From Sciscionella sediminilitoris (GTDB taxonomy: Bacteria > Actinomycetota > Actinomycetes > Mycobacteriales > Pseudonocardiaceae), in the NCBI RefSeq assembly GCF_000737195.2, contig NZ_JALM01000016.1, forward strand, positions 62,001 to 126,000: DNA of 64,000 bases, given 5' to 3'. Positions 35,594 to 45,412 of this stretch are shown here, one piece after another (the first letter of the stretch is position 1; each line of letters begins with the position of its first letter). The translations under genes were made by a program, and so were the position numbers. The notes beneath the pieces are model-generated. The model had not been told where the DNA came from, searched no databases, and was given only the letters and a program-made list of their open reading frames with translations.

Positions 35594-38500
35594 TATCGAA
35601 CATGTGCTCGTGATCGGCTCGGGTCCGATCGTGATCGGGCAGGCGTGCGAATTCGACTATTCGGGCACCCAGGCCTGCCGTGTACTGCGCGCCGAGGGGC
35701 TGCGGGTCTCGCTGGTGAACTCGAACCCGGCGACGATCATGACCGATCCGGAGTTCGCCGACGCCACCTATGTCGAGCCGATCACCCCGGAGTTCGTCGA
35801 GCAGGTGATCGCCAAGGAGCGCCCGGACGCGCTGCTGGCCACCCTGGGCGGGCAGACCGCGTTGAACGCCGCCGTGGAGCTGCACGAGCGCGGGGTGCTC
35901 GAACGCTACGGGGTGGAGCTGATCGGCGCGGACATCGACGCCATCCAGCGGGGCGAGGACCGGCAGAAGTTCAAGGACATCGTGGCCTCGATCGGTGGGG
36001 AGGTGCCGCGCAGTCAGGTGTGCCACTCGATGGAGGAGGTGCGCGCCTTCGTCGAGGAACACTCGCTTCCGGTGGTGATCCGTCCCTCCTTCACCATGGG
36101 CGGGCTCGGCTCCGGCATGGCGCACACCGAGGAGGACCTGGAGCGGATGGCCTCGCTCGGGCTGTCCGAGTCCCCGGTGCACGAGGTGCTCATCGAGGAG
36201 AGCGTGCTCGGCTGGAAGGAGTACGAGCTCGAGCTGATGCGCGACCGCAACGACAACGTCGTGGTGGTCTGCTCGATCGAGAACGTGGACCCGATGGGCG
36301 TGCACACCGGTGACTCGGTGACCGTGGCCCCCTCGATGACGCTGACCGACCGCGAGTTCCAGCACATGCGCGATGTGGGCATCGACGTGCTGCGCGCGGT
36401 CGGGGTGGACACCGGCGGCTGCAACATCCAGTTCGCCATCAACCCGGAGACCGGGCGGATGGTCGTGATCGAGATGAATCCGCGGGTCTCCCGTTCGAGC
36501 GCGCTCGCCTCCAAGGCGACCGGGTTCCCGATCGCGAAGATCGCCGCGAAACTCGCCATCGGCTACAGCCTGGACGAGATCACCAACGACATCACCGGGG
36601 AGACCCCGGCCTCGTTCGAGCCGACGCTGGACTACGTGGTCGTGAAGGTGCCCCGGTTCGCCTTCGAGAAGTTCCCGGCCGCGGATCCGAGCCTGACCAC
36701 CACCATGAAATCGGTCGGCGAGGTCATGTCGATCGGGCGGAACTTCACCGAGGCGCTCGGCAAGGCGCTGCGCTCGAGCGAGACCAAACGGGTCGGTTTC
36801 TGGACCGCGCCGGACCCGGACCGGAGCCTGGAACGGACCCTGGATGTGCTGCGCACCGGACACGACGGGCGGATCTACGCGGTCGAGCAGGCGCTGCGGC
36901 TCGGGGCGAGCGTGGAGCAGGTGGCCACGGCCTCCGGCATCGACCCGTGGTTCGTCGACCAGATCGCCTCGATCAGCGAGTTCGGCACCGTGCTGCGTGA
37001 GGCGGCCACCCTGTCCACGGAGCTGCTGCGCCGGGCCAAGTACATGGGCATCTCGGATGCGCAGATCGCCGCCCTGCGCCCGGAACTGGCGGGCGAGGAC
37101 GGGGTACGCACCCTGCGGCACCGGCTCGGGGTGCGCCCGGTGTTCAAGACGGTGGACACCTGCGCGGCGGAGTTCGCCGCCAAGACCCCGTACCACTACT
37201 CGGCCTACGAACTCGATCCGGCAGCGGAATCCGAAGTCACCGAACAGCGCGAGCGGCCCAAGGTGATCATCCTGGGCTCCGGTCCGAACCGGATCGGGCA
37301 GGGCATCGAGTTCGACTACTCCTGCGTGCACGCCGCACTGTCGCTGCGCGCAGCGGAGTTCGAGACCGTGCTGGTCAACTGCAACCCGGAGACCGTCTCC
37401 ACGGACTACGACACCGCGAACCGGCTCTACTTCGAGCCGCTGACCTTCGAGGATGTGCTCGAGGTCGTGCACGCCGAGCAGCAGTCCGGAACCGTGGCCG
37501 GGGTGATCGTGCAGCTGGGCGGGCAGACCCCGCTCGGTCTGGCGAAGCGGCTCGAGTCGGCCGGAGTGCCGATCGTGGGGACCAGCCCGGACGCGATCCA
37601 CCTCGCCGAGCACCGCGGCGCGTTCGGTGAGGTGCTGGAACGGGCCGGGCTCCCGGCTCCCCGCTACGGCACCGCGACCAGCTTCACCGGGGCCAAGGAG
37701 ATCGCCGACGACATCGGCTACCCGGTGCTGGTGCGCCCCTCCTACGTGCTCGGCGGGCGCGGTATGGAGATCGTCTACGACGAGGCATCGCTCGCCGACT
37801 ACATCTCCCGGGCCACCGAGGTCACCCCGGAGCACCCGGTGCTGGTCGACCGGTTCCTGGACGACGCCATCGAGATCGACGTGGACGCGCTCTGCGACGG
37901 CGAGGAGGTGTTCCTCGGCGGGGTGATGGAGCACATCGAGGAGGCCGGGGTGCATTCCGGTGACTCGTCCTGTGCCCTTCCGCCGATCACCCTCGGCGCC
38001 CAGGACATCGAGGCGGTACGCCGTTCGACCGAGGCGATCGCGCACGGCGTCGGGGTGCGCGGGCTGCTCAACGTGCAGTACGCGCTCAAGGACGATGTAC
38101 TCTACGTGCTCGAGGCCAATCCACGGGCCAGCCGCACCGTGCCGTTCGTGTCCAAGGCGACCGCGGTGCCACTGGCCAAGGCGGCCGCCAGGGTCATGCT
38201 CGGATCCCGCATCGCCGATCTGCGCACCGAAGGACTACTGCCCGCCGAAGGCGATGGCGGGCACACCCCGCCGCACGCACCGATCGCGGTCAAGGAAGCG
38301 GTGCTGCCCTTCCACCGATTCCGCACCCGCGAGGGTGAGGGCGTCGATTCGCTGCTCGGGCCGGAGATGAAGTCCACCGGCGAGGTCATGGGGGTGGACG
38401 CCAGCTTCGGCAAGGCCTTCGCCAAGTCCCAGGCCGCGGCCTACGGCTCACTGCCGACCAAGGGCACCGTGTTCGTCTCGGTGGCCAACCGGGACAAGCG

Positions 38501-38867
38501 AGCGATCATCTTCCCGGTGAAACGCCTGGCCGACCTCGGGTTCGCGATCCTGGCCACCGAGGGGACCGCCGAGGTGCTGCGCCGCAACGGGGTGGAGGCC
38601 ACCGTGGTGCGCAAGCACTTCGAGGCCGAGGACAACATCGTCAGCCAGATCCTCGCCGGTGAGGTGAGCATCATCATCAACACGCCGTACGGCAACCGCG
38701 GGCCGCGCGCGGACGGCTACGAAATCCGTACCGCCGCGGTGGCACGGGACATTCCCTGCGTCACCACGATCCAGGGCGCGGCGGCCGCGGTGCACGGCAT
38801 CGAGGCCTCGATCCGCGGGGACATCGGGGTGCGGCCGCTCCAGGAACTCCACCGGGACCTGGCATGA
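35577..38867 (+). CDS. carB: carbamoyl-phosphate synthase large subunit
   Basis: Makes carbamoyl phosphate from bicarbonate, ammonia and two ATP. The 1,096-residue protein has two ATP-grasp halves. The first contains [19 protein letters not shown] and [14 protein letters not shown]; the second contains [20 protein letters not shown] and [16 protein letters not shown]. An MGS-like allosteric domain at the C-terminus includes [20 protein letters not shown]. Length and order are normal. Confidence 0.98.
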   Translation: MPKRTDIEHVLVIGSGPIVIGQACEFDYSGTQACRVLRAEGLRVSLVNSNPATIMTDPEFADATYVEPITPEFVEQVIAKERPDALLATLGGQTALNAAVELHERGVLERYGVELIGADIDAIQRGEDRQKFKDIVASIGGEVPRSQVCHSMEEVRAFVEEHSLPVVIRPSFTMGGLGSGMAHTEEDLERMASLGLSESPVHEVLIEESVLGWKEYELELMRDRNDNVVVVCSIENVDPMGVHTGDSVTVAPSMTLTDREFQHMRDVGIDVLRAVGVDTGGCNIQFAINPETGRMVVIEMNPRVSRSSALASKATGFPIAKIAAKLAIGYSLDEITNDITGETPASFEPTLDYVVVKVPRFAFEKFPAADPSLTTTMKSVGEVMSIGRNFTEALGKALRSSETKRVGFWTAPDPDRSLERTLDVLRTGHDGRIYAVEQALRLGASVEQVATASGIDPWFVDQIASISEFGTVLREAATLSTELLRRAKYMGISDAQIAALRPELAGEDGVRTLRHRLGVRPVFKTVDTCAAEFAAKTPYHYSAYELDPAAESEVTEQRERPKVIILGSGPNRIGQGIEFDYSCVHAALSLRAAEFETVLVNCNPETVSTDYDTANRLYFEPLTFEDVLEVVHAEQQSGTVAGVIVQLGGQTPLGLAKRLESAGVPIVGTSPDAIHLAEHRGAFGEVLERAGLPAPRYGTATSFTGAKEIADDIGYPVLVRPSYVLGGRGMEIVYDEASLADYISRATEVTPEHPVLVDRFLDDAIEIDVDALCDGEEVFLGGVMEHIEEAGVHSGDSSCALPPITLGAQDIEAVRRSTEAIAHGVGVRGLLNVQYALKDDVLYVLEANPRASRTVPFVSKATAVPLAKAAARVMLGSRIADLRTEGLLPAEGDGGHTPPHAPIAVKEAVLPFHRFRTREGEGVDSLLGPEMKSTGEVMGVDASFGKAFAKSQAAAYGSLPTKGTVFVSVANRDKRAIIFPVKRLADLGFAILATEGTAEVLRRNGVEATVVRKHFEAEDNIVSQILAGEVSIIINTPYGNRGPRADGYEIRTAAVARDIPCVTTIQGAAAAVHGIEASIRGDIGVRPLQELHRDLA

Positions 38868-39691
38868 CGGGACCCGCGGAGACCTTCGGCGAACGACTCG
38901 CCTCGGTCACCGGGGAGCGCGGCAGGCTGTGTGTGGGCATCGACCCGCATCCCGGCCTGCTGCGCGACTGGGGGCTCGAGGCGGATGCCCGGGGGCTGGA
39001 GAAGTTCGCCAGGACCTGTGTGGAGGCCTTCGGATCACTCGCCGGGGTGATCAAACCGCAGTCCGCGTTCTTCGAGTCCTACGGTTCGGCGGGCATCGCG
39101 GTACTCGAGCGGGTGCTCACGGACGCGCGCGCGGCCGGGGCGGTGACCCTGCTGGACGTCAAACGCGGCGACATCGGCTCGACGATGAGTGCCTACGCGC
39201 AGGCCTACCTCGCGGATGGCGCGCCACTGGCCGCGGACGCGATCACGCTCTCACCCTATCTGGGCTTCGGCTCCCTCGAACCGGCGATCGAGCTGGCCAG
39301 ACGTACCGGCAGGGGAGTGTTCGTGCTCGCCCGCACCTCCAATCCGGAGGGGGCGGGCGTGCAGCGGGCACATACGGAGGGCCGCAGCATCGCCCAGGCC
39401 ATCGTGGACCACGCAGCCGAGATCAACGCGGACGGCGCGGGCAGTGTCGGCGTGGTGATCGGCGCGACGGCCGCGCACGGGCTCGACATCGGCTCGCTGC
39501 GAGGTCCGATCCTCGCCCCGGGGTTCGGGGCGCAGGGGGCCGGCCCGGAGGAGCTCAGCAGCGTTTTCGGGGCCGCCAGGGAACACGTGCTGCCCGCGTC
39601 CTCCCGGGACATCCTGGCCAAGGGCCCGGAGGTGGACCGGTTGCGGAACGCGGTGCGCACGGTGTCGGCACTACTCTCCGAACACGAATGA
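38864..39691 (+). CDS. pyrF: orotidine 5'-phosphate decarboxylase (type 2)
   Basis: The last step to UMP. The 275-residue barrel protein has [16 protein letters not shown] and the catalytic Lys/Asp region [18 protein letters not shown] of the longer type 2 PyrF found in actinobacteria. [11 protein letters not shown] binds phosphate. ATG 38864 overlaps carB by 4 bp, and the gene closes the pyr operon. Confidence 0.95.
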   Translation: MTGPAETFGERLASVTGERGRLCVGIDPHPGLLRDWGLEADARGLEKFARTCVEAFGSLAGVIKPQSAFFESYGSAGIAVLERVLTDARAAGAVTLLDVKRGDIGSTMSAYAQAYLADGAPLAADAITLSPYLGFGSLEPAIELARRTGRGVFVLARTSNPEGAGVQRAHTEGRSIAQAIVDHAAEINADGAGSVGVVIGATAAHGLDIGSLRGPILAPGFGAQGAGPEELSSVFGAAREHVLPASSRDILAKGPEVDRLRNAVRTVSALLSEHE

Positions 39692-39922
39692 GCGGTAAAT
39701 TGACTACTACCAGTAAAAAAACGGTGGTGAAGCGGACAATGACCGGCGTGTCGACCGTCAGGGGGCTGTGAACCGCGGCGCCGCTCTGGTAGAACGATCA
39801 GTCGTCGCGACCCGCGCAGCACGCAAGCTCACCCCCGCGTCACAGCGGTTTTTCGCAGGTGGGTACGGTCGCGAAGCGGAACAAATCCGATCGAACCCCC
39901 GAACGAAACCACGGAGGAAATC
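39692..39922. other. intergenic leader region upstream of mihF
   Basis: About 230 bp without a gene. The first part is unusually AT-rich for this genome (GTAAATTGACTACTACC, then a run of seven A). It must hold the mihF promoter, but no pair with correct spacing stands out. GGAGGAA at 39912-39918 is the ribosome site. A short open frame here has no family resemblance. Confidence 0.5.
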
Positions 39923-40237
39923 GTGGCCCTTCCCCAGCTGACCGAGGAGCAGCGGGCCGCAGCCCTGGAGAAGGCGGCTGCCGCTCGGCGTGCCAGGGCT
40001 GAACTCAAAGAGCGTCTGAAGCGAGGCGGAACCAGCCTCAAGGACGTTCTCGACAAGGCCGAGAGCGACGAGGTGCTCGGCAAGATGAAGGTCGCTGCTT
40101 TGCTCGAGGCGCTTCCCGGCGTCGGCAAGGTTCGTGCGCAGCAGATCATGGAGCGGCTCGAGATCGCCCCGAGCCGTCGGCTTCGCGGTCTCGGCGAGCG
40201 CCAGCGAAAGGCACTGCTCGCCGAGTTCGCGGCCTGA
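39923..40237 (+). CDS. mihF: actinobacterial integration host factor (mIHF)
   Basis: A 104-residue nucleoid protein unrelated to IHF/HU. A basic N-terminal helix (EEQRAAALEKAAAARRARAE) is followed by an H2TH-like fold with GTSLKDVLDKAESDEVLGKM and the helix-hairpin-helix-like EALPGVGKVRAQQIMERL. It bends DNA and affects nucleoid structure and phage integration. It is conserved directly upstream of gmk, which begins 3 nt later. Confidence 0.95.
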   Translation: MALPQLTEEQRAAALEKAAAARRARAELKERLKRGGTSLKDVLDKAESDEVLGKMKVAALLEALPGVGKVRAQQIMERLEIAPSRRLRGLGERQRKALLAEFAA

Positions 40238-40240
40238 CGC

Positions 40241-40852
40241 GTGCCAGGGCACGCGGGCGCCCCCGAGCGGGGTGCCAGCCGCAAAGGCGACGCCTCGAAG
40301 GGCCGGCTGGTTGTTCTGGCCGGCCCTTCTGGCGTCGGCAAGAGCAGTATCGTGGCCGAACTGCGCAAGCTGTACCCGCAACTGTGGTTCTCCGTCTCGG
40401 CGACCACCAGGGAACAGCGCCCCGGCGAGGTGGACGGGCGGGACTACCGCTTCGTCAGCCCTGCCGAGTTCGACCGGATGATCGCCGAGGGCGAGCTGCT
40501 CGAATGGGCCGACATCCACTCTGGGACACACCGTTCCGGAACCCCGCGCCAGCCGATCGAGGAGCGCCTGAACAGCGGTGAACCCGCACTCCTCGAACTC
40601 GACCTGCAGGGTGCGCGCTCGGTGCGCGCGGCGATGCCGGACGCCCTTCTCGTGTTCATCAACCCACCGAGCTGGGACGAGCTCGTCGCGCGGCTGACCG
40701 GACGCGGCACCGAGTCCGAGGAGGTCGTCGCCCGCAGATTGGCGACCGCCAGGGAGGAACTCGCCGCACGACCGGAGTTCGACACCGAGATCGTCAATGC
40801 CGACGTGCACTCGGCCGCGCGGGAATTGCTAGACTTGCTTACCGGGGCATAG
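40241..40852 (+). CDS. gmk: guanylate kinase
   Basis: Phosphorylates GMP to GDP. The 203-residue protein has an N-terminal extension of about 20 residues, then the P-loop [33 protein letters not shown] is the GMP-binding region, and [11 protein letters not shown] follows. GTG 40241 lies 3 nt after the mihF stop with no clear ribosome site of its own, so it is probably translated by coupling. rpoZ follows 46 nt later. Confidence 0.96.
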   Translation: MPGHAGAPERGASRKGDASKGRLVVLAGPSGVGKSSIVAELRKLYPQLWFSVSATTREQRPGEVDGRDYRFVSPAEFDRMIAEGELLEWADIHSGTHRSGTPRQPIEERLNSGEPALLELDLQGARSVRAAMPDALLVFINPPSWDELVARLTGRGTESEEVVARRLATAREELAARPEFDTEIVNADVHSAARELLDLLTGA

Positions 40853-40898
40853 TCCCCGACCACCGCTTTCGCACATTCGCTCTGGAGTAGACGCACCG

Positions 40899-41186
40899 AT
40901 GACCATGCCAGCGGGGACATCCGCGAGCGCCAAACCGGCCAACCCGGACGAGGGAATCACCGCCCCGCCGATCGACGACCTGCTCGAGCACGTCAGCTCG
41001 AAGTACGCGCTCTCGATCTTCGCGGCCAAGCGGGCCCGCCAGATCAACGACTACTACGCGCAGCTCGGCGAGGGCCTGCTCGAGTACGTCGGACCGCTCG
41101 TCGAGCCGGGCCCGAAGGAGAAGGCGCTGTCCATCGCGATGCGCGAGATCCACTCCGGCCTGCTCGAACACACCGAGGGCGAGTGA
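40899..41186 (+). CDS. rpoZ: RNA polymerase omega subunit
   Basis: A 95-residue assembly subunit of RNA polymerase. It contains [20 protein letters not shown] and [20 protein letters not shown], the conserved helices that contact the beta-prime C-terminus. The length is normal for actinobacteria. It sits between gmk and coaBC as usual. Confidence 0.95.
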   Translation: MTMPAGTSASAKPANPDEGITAPPIDDLLEHVSSKYALSIFAAKRARQINDYYAQLGEGLLEYVGPLVEPGPKEKALSIAMREIHSGLLEHTEGE

Positions 41187-41202
41187 AATAGTTCCCAGCG
41201 CG

Positions 41203-41231
41203 TTGACATCGGGTTAACGCGTGAGTGTGCT
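41203..41231 (+). promoter_or_regulatory. promoter for leaderless coaBC
   Basis: TTGACA at 41203-41208 and TGTGCT at 41226-41231 are separated by 17 bp. The -10 ends 6 nt before GTG 41238, so transcription should start at the start codon. The -35 is a perfect consensus, and the gap has no ribosome site. Confidence 0.62.
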
Positions 41232-41237
41232 TGTCTC

Positions 41238-42488
41238 GTGACTGAGCCTGACGGCGCGGTTCCTGCTCCGCGCGAGAAGAAACGGATCGTGCTCGGTGTC
41301 GGTGGTGGCATCGCCGCGTACAAGGCCTGCGAGGTCCTGCGCGGCCTCACCGAGTCCGGGCACGAGGTGCGGGTGGTGCCGACCGAGGCTGCGCTGCGCT
41401 TCGTCGGCGCGGCCACCTTCGAGGCGCTGTCCGGAAACCCGGTGCACACCGGGGTCTTCGAGGACGTCCCCGAGGTCGAGCACGTGCGCATCGGGCGCGA
41501 AGCGGATCTGGTCCTGGTCGTTCCGGCCACCGCCGATCTGCTCGCCCGCGCCGCGCACGGCAACGCCGACGATCTGCTCACCGCGACCCTGCTGACCGCG
41601 AGTTGCCCGGTCATGTTCGCTCCCGCGATGCACACCGAGATGTGGGAGCACGCGGCGACCAAGGCGAACGTGGCGCTGCTGCGCTCCCGCGGTTCGGTGG
41701 TCACCGAGCCCGCGAGCGGCAGGCTGACCGGCAAGGACACCGGCAAGGGCCGGCTCGCCGAACCGGCCGAGATCGTCGCCATGGCGAAGCTGCTGCTCGC
41801 CAGGCCGGACGCGCTGCCCTACGACCTCGCGGGCAAACGCGTGGTCGTCTCCGCTGGCGGTACCCGGGAGCCGCTGGACCCGGTGCGCTGGCTCGGCAAC
41901 CGTTCCTCCGGCAAACAGGGCTACGCGCTCGCCCAGGTAGCCGCCGCACGCGGTGCCCAGGTCACCCTCGTCAACGCGCACACCGCCGCGCTTCCCGAAC
42001 CCGCGGGGGCCGAGCTCGTACAGGTACGGACCGCTGCGGAACTACACGAGGCGATGAGGGATGCGGCCCGGGTAGCCGATGTCGTCGTCATGGCGGCGGC
42101 CGTCGCCGATTTCCGGCCGGAAAGTGCGGCGGATCACAAAATAAAAAAGTCGGAAAAAGAGCCGGATGCGGTTCGGCTCATTCGCAACCCCGACGTGCTC
42201 GCCGAATTGGTATCGGCCCGCACGAAAGGACAGGTCATCGTCGGTTTCGCGGCGGAAACCGGTGACGAATTCGGCGATGTTCTCACCCATGCGCGCGCCA
42301 AGCTCAAACGCAAGGGTTGCGACCTTCTCGTCGTCAACGCTGTCGGCGAAGGGGGCGCGTTCGAGGGCGACGATAACCAGGGATGGTTACTCTCCGCTGA
42401 TGGCCTGGAGACGCCGGTTCCGCGTGGTTCGAAGGCCGCGCTCGCTGCCGCAGTGTGGGACGCGGTAGCCATGACCGCCGTATCCTGA
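41238..42488 (+). CDS. coaBC: bifunctional phosphopantothenoylcysteine decarboxylase / phosphopantothenate-cysteine ligase
   Basis: Two steps of coenzyme A synthesis. The 416-residue fusion has a flavoprotein decarboxylase half (LGVGGGIAAYKACEVLRGL near 17-35, MFAPAMHTEMWEH with the catalytic His region) and a ligase half (VVVSAGGTREPLDPVRWLGN, AAVADFRPE and KIKKS). The segment around 42138-42165 uses several AAA/ATA codons, unlike the rest of the gene. It has its own leaderless-type promoter. Confidence 0.96.
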   Translation: MTEPDGAVPAPREKKRIVLGVGGGIAAYKACEVLRGLTESGHEVRVVPTEAALRFVGAATFEALSGNPVHTGVFEDVPEVEHVRIGREADLVLVVPATADLLARAAHGNADDLLTATLLTASCPVMFAPAMHTEMWEHAATKANVALLRSRGSVVTEPASGRLTGKDTGKGRLAEPAEIVAMAKLLLARPDALPYDLAGKRVVVSAGGTREPLDPVRWLGNRSSGKQGYALAQVAAARGAQVTLVNAHTAALPEPAGAELVQVRTAAELHEAMRDAARVADVVVMAAAVADFRPESAADHKIKKSEKEPDAVRLIRNPDVLAELVSARTKGQVIVGFAAETGDEFGDVLTHARAKLKRKGCDLLVVNAVGEGGAFEGDDNQGWLLSADGLETPVPRGSKAALAAAVWDAVAMTAVS

Positions 42489-42550
42489 CATGATCGGGTG
42501 CGTCCGAATTAACCGTGACTACTAGTCCACTACTGAGCTAGGGGAGTTTT

Positions 42551-43744
42551 GTGAGTAGCAGGTTGTTTACCTCGGAGTCCGTCACAGAAGGGCACCCGGA
42601 CAAGATCTGTGATGCCATCTCGGACTCGATTCTGGACGCGTTGCTCGCCCAGGATCCCCGTTCTCGTGTCGCCGTGGAAACCATGATCACCACGGGCCAG
42701 GTGCACGTCGCGGGCGAGGTCACTACCGAGGCATATGCCGATATTCCGGATATCGTCCGCAAGAAGGTCCTGGATATCGGTTACGACTCGTCCGCGAAGG
42801 GCTTTGACGGAGCCTCGTGCGGTGTGAGTGTCTCGATCGGCTCACAGTCACCCGATATCGCACAGGGCGTGGATACCGCGCACGAGAAGCGCGTCGAGGG
42901 TGCGATCGACGAGATCGCCGCCCAGGGTGCCGGTGACCAGGGTCTGATGTTCGGCTACGCGTGCACCGACACGCCCGAGCTGATGCCGCTTCCGATCGCG
43001 CTCGCGCACCGCCTCTCCCGTCGGCTGACCAAGGTCCGCAAGGACGGGGTGCTGCCGTACCTGCGTCCGGACGGCAAGACCCAGGTCACGATCGAGTACG
43101 ACGGGGAGAAGCCCGCGCGCCTCGACACGGTGGTGCTGTCCACCCAGCACGCCGAGGGCATCGATCTGGACAAGATGCTCGCCGTGGATATCAAGGAACA
43201 GGTGGTCGGGCCGGAGTTCGCCGAACTCGACCTGGACACCAGCGAGCCGAAGCTGCTGGTGAACCCGACCGGCCGGTTCGTGGTCGGTGGCCCGATGGGT
43301 GACGCTGGGCTGACCGGGCGCAAGATCATCGTCGACACCTACGGCGGCATGGCCCGCCACGGTGGTGGCGCCTTCTCCGGCAAGGACCCGTCCAAGGTCG
43401 ACCGCTCCGCCGCCTACGCCATGCGCTGGGTCGCCAAGAACGCGGTCGCCGCCGGGCTCGCCGGGCGCATCGAGGTGCAGGTCGCCTACGCGATCGGCAA
43501 GGCCGCTCCGGTCGGGCTGTTCGTGGAGACCTTCGGCACCGAGAATGTCGACCCGACGAAGATCCAGCAGGCCATCAACGAGGTCTTCGACCTGCGTCCC
43601 GCGGCGATCATCCGGGACATGGATCTGCTGCACCCGATCTACAGCTCGACCGCGGCCTACGGCCACTTCGGGCGTACCGATGTGGAGCTGCCCTGGGAGG
43701 ACACCTCGCGCGCCGAGGCGCTCGCCTCCGCCGCCAAGCTGTAA
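42551..43744 (+). CDS. metK: S-adenosylmethionine synthetase
   Basis: Makes SAM from methionine and ATP. The 397 residues include [20 protein letters not shown], the signature [12 protein letters not shown], and [23 protein letters not shown] 42551 has GGGGAG 6 nt upstream. The 62-bp gap before it is too short for a SAM riboswitch. A strong hairpin terminator follows. Confidence 0.98.
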   Translation: MSSRLFTSESVTEGHPDKICDAISDSILDALLAQDPRSRVAVETMITTGQVHVAGEVTTEAYADIPDIVRKKVLDIGYDSSAKGFDGASCGVSVSIGSQSPDIAQGVDTAHEKRVEGAIDEIAAQGAGDQGLMFGYACTDTPELMPLPIALAHRLSRRLTKVRKDGVLPYLRPDGKTQVTIEYDGEKPARLDTVVLSTQHAEGIDLDKMLAVDIKEQVVGPEFAELDLDTSEPKLLVNPTGRFVVGGPMGDAGLTGRKIIVDTYGGMARHGGGAFSGKDPSKVDRSAAYAMRWVAKNAVAAGLAGRIEVQVAYAIGKAAPVGLFVETFGTENVDPTKIQQAINEVFDLRPAAIIRDMDLLHPIYSSTAAYGHFGRTDVELPWEDTSRAEALASAAKL

Positions 43745-43763
43745 ACCGCGCAGGGCACACGAA

Positions 43764-43808
43764 ACACGAAAGGGCCGGGCACCCACGGGTGGCCCGGCTC
43801 TTTCGTGT
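43764..43808. terminator. bidirectional terminator between metK and the S33 peptidase gene
   Basis: A long stem pairs 43764-43784 (ACACGAAAGGGCCGGGC, then ACCC) with 43787-43808, with one G/A mismatch and one bulged base. The A-rich and T-rich ends (CGAAAG and CTTTCG) lie at its base. It lies between convergent genes and can serve both. Confidence 0.85.
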
Positions 43809-43813
43809 CGTGT

Positions 43814-45343
43814 TCAGTCCGGCGGCGGGGGAACGTCGTCGAACGGGGTGTCGTCGATATCGCAGCTCGCGCCGTCCCGCGGGCGGTGCAGGGTGAACAG
43901 GTAGTCCCGCTTGACCGCCTCGGCGCAGTGGCTGCGCACCAGCATCGTGGAGTGCCCCGAACCGTTCACCACGAGCATCCGCGCGTTGCGCAGCTCCCGC
44001 TGTCCGTCCCGAGCCCCGGCGAGCGGGGTCGAGGGATCGTGCCGTGAGTTGATCATCAGGATCGGCGCGGGGGAGCGGTCGTAGGGCCCGAGGTAGCGGT
44101 CGGTGGCGTGCGCCCGCCAGTAGGCGCAGGGCATCATGTCGTACACGCCGAGCGCGCCCCAGTACGGCACCCGATGGGTCTCCCGTGCGGCCGCGCGCGT
44201 GTACGGCGCGGAACCACGCGGCACGATCGAGTCGGCGCACTGGATGGCGTTGAACGCTTCGCCGCTGTTGTCCTGGTACGGCGCCGAAGCCGCGCGCAGG
44301 GCCTTCCCGGTCTGCGGTTCGCCGGAGGCCACGTAGAGCTTCTGCAGCAACACCGCCATGTCCTGCCACCGGTCCGGGCTGGCGAGCTTGCCGTTGACGT
44401 AGTTGATCACGTCCGCGTAGGTGTAGCTCGTCCCGTCCACGACCAGCGGTTTCTGCCGGGCAGCCGCGGTGAGCACGGCGAACTTGGCCTCGAGGTCACC
44501 ACCGGCGAACGCGCACCGCGCATCGGGAGCGGCGCATTGCCGCAGGAAGCTCGCGAAGGTGTCCGCGACCCCCTCGGGTACCCGCTGCCGGGTATCCAGC
44601 GGAGTGGTCCGGCCCTCATCGCCGTGCCCGGTGCTGTTGCCCTGGAAGTCGAGGGAACCATCGAGCACCATAGCGCGCACCCGGTCCGGGAACAGGCTCG
44701 CGTAGGTCGCGCCGAGCTGGGTGCCGTAGGAGATGCCGTGGAAGTTGAGCGCGGAGTCGCCCACCGCGCGGCGCATCCGGTCCAGATCCCGCGCGGTGTC
44801 CGCGGTGGAAACATGGTCGAGCAGCCGCCCGGCCTGGGCACGGCACCGGTTCGCGAGATCCCGGTTGTCCCGGTAGAACGTGTCGCGTTCGGGCGCGGTG
44901 TCCGGGAAGGCGGGGATGCGGGCCATGAACTCGTCCCGGCTCGCGGTGTCCGGGAAGCAGTTCACCGGGACGGACTTGCCGACCCCGCGTGGATCCCAGG
45001 ACACCAGGTCGAACCGTTCGCGCAGCTGTTTCGAGAACAGCCAGTCCCAGTGTGCGCGCTGGCGCAGGTGTTCGACGCCGTCCCCGCCCGGGCCGCCGAA
45101 GTTCACGAACAGCGAGCCGATCCGGCGCCCCGGATCGGTGGCCGGGAGCCGGATCATCGCCAGCTGGATCTGTTCTCCGCCCGGATGGCCGTAGTCGAAC
45201 GGTACGGGCAGCTTGGCGCACTGGAACCCGTCCTGACAGTCGGTCCAGTTCGGCGCGGGCACCGGTGCGGCGGCGTGCGCTGGACCGGCGCCGACCGAGG
45301 CGGCCAGCACCACCGCACACGCGAGAGAGGACAGGGCGCGCAT
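43814..45343 (-). CDS. secreted alpha/beta hydrolase, S33 tripeptidyl-aminopeptidase type
   Basis: A 509-residue exported hydrolase. The signal peptide ends near residue 24 (AGPAHA before AAPVPAP). The oxyanion region FVNFGGPGGDG precedes the nucleophile Ser205 in GISYGTQLG, with Asp436 in INSRHDPSTP and His464 in GSGHSTM completing the triad. The C-terminal TAP-like domain is present. It matches the SlpD/TAP/CaeA-type group that removes N-terminal peptides or cleaves esters. ATG 45343 is chosen; the frame stays open far upstream only as antisense to priA. Confidence 0.9.
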   Translation of the reverse strand: MRALSSLACAVVLAASVGAGPAHAAAPVPAPNWTDCQDGFQCAKLPVPFDYGHPGGEQIQLAMIRLPATDPGRRIGSLFVNFGGPGGDGVEHLRQRAHWDWLFSKQLRERFDLVSWDPRGVGKSVPVNCFPDTASRDEFMARIPAFPDTAPERDTFYRDNRDLANRCRAQAGRLLDHVSTADTARDLDRMRRAVGDSALNFHGISYGTQLGATYASLFPDRVRAMVLDGSLDFQGNSTGHGDEGRTTPLDTRQRVPEGVADTFASFLRQCAAPDARCAFAGGDLEAKFAVLTAAARQKPLVVDGTSYTYADVINYVNGKLASPDRWQDMAVLLQKLYVASGEPQTGKALRAASAPYQDNSGEAFNAIQCADSIVPRGSAPYTRAAARETHRVPYWGALGVYDMMPCAYWRAHATDRYLGPYDRSPAPILMINSRHDPSTPLAGARDGQRELRNARMLVVNGSGHSTMLVRSHCAEAVKRDYLFTLHRPRDGASCDIDDTPFDDVPPPPD

Positions 45344-45412
45344 GTCCGTTGATCCTGCCCGGGCGGGGCGGGTACGCCAAGTCCCCGAACGGTTGTGCGG
45401 GATACTGCGGCG

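Noticed and set aside
35553-38045. 830-codon minus-strand frame opposite carB
   Set aside because: Shadow of carB codon structure, with no motif or ribosome site.
42489-42550. SAM riboswitch upstream of metK
   Set aside because: The gap is only 62 bp and shows none of the helices or conserved bases expected.
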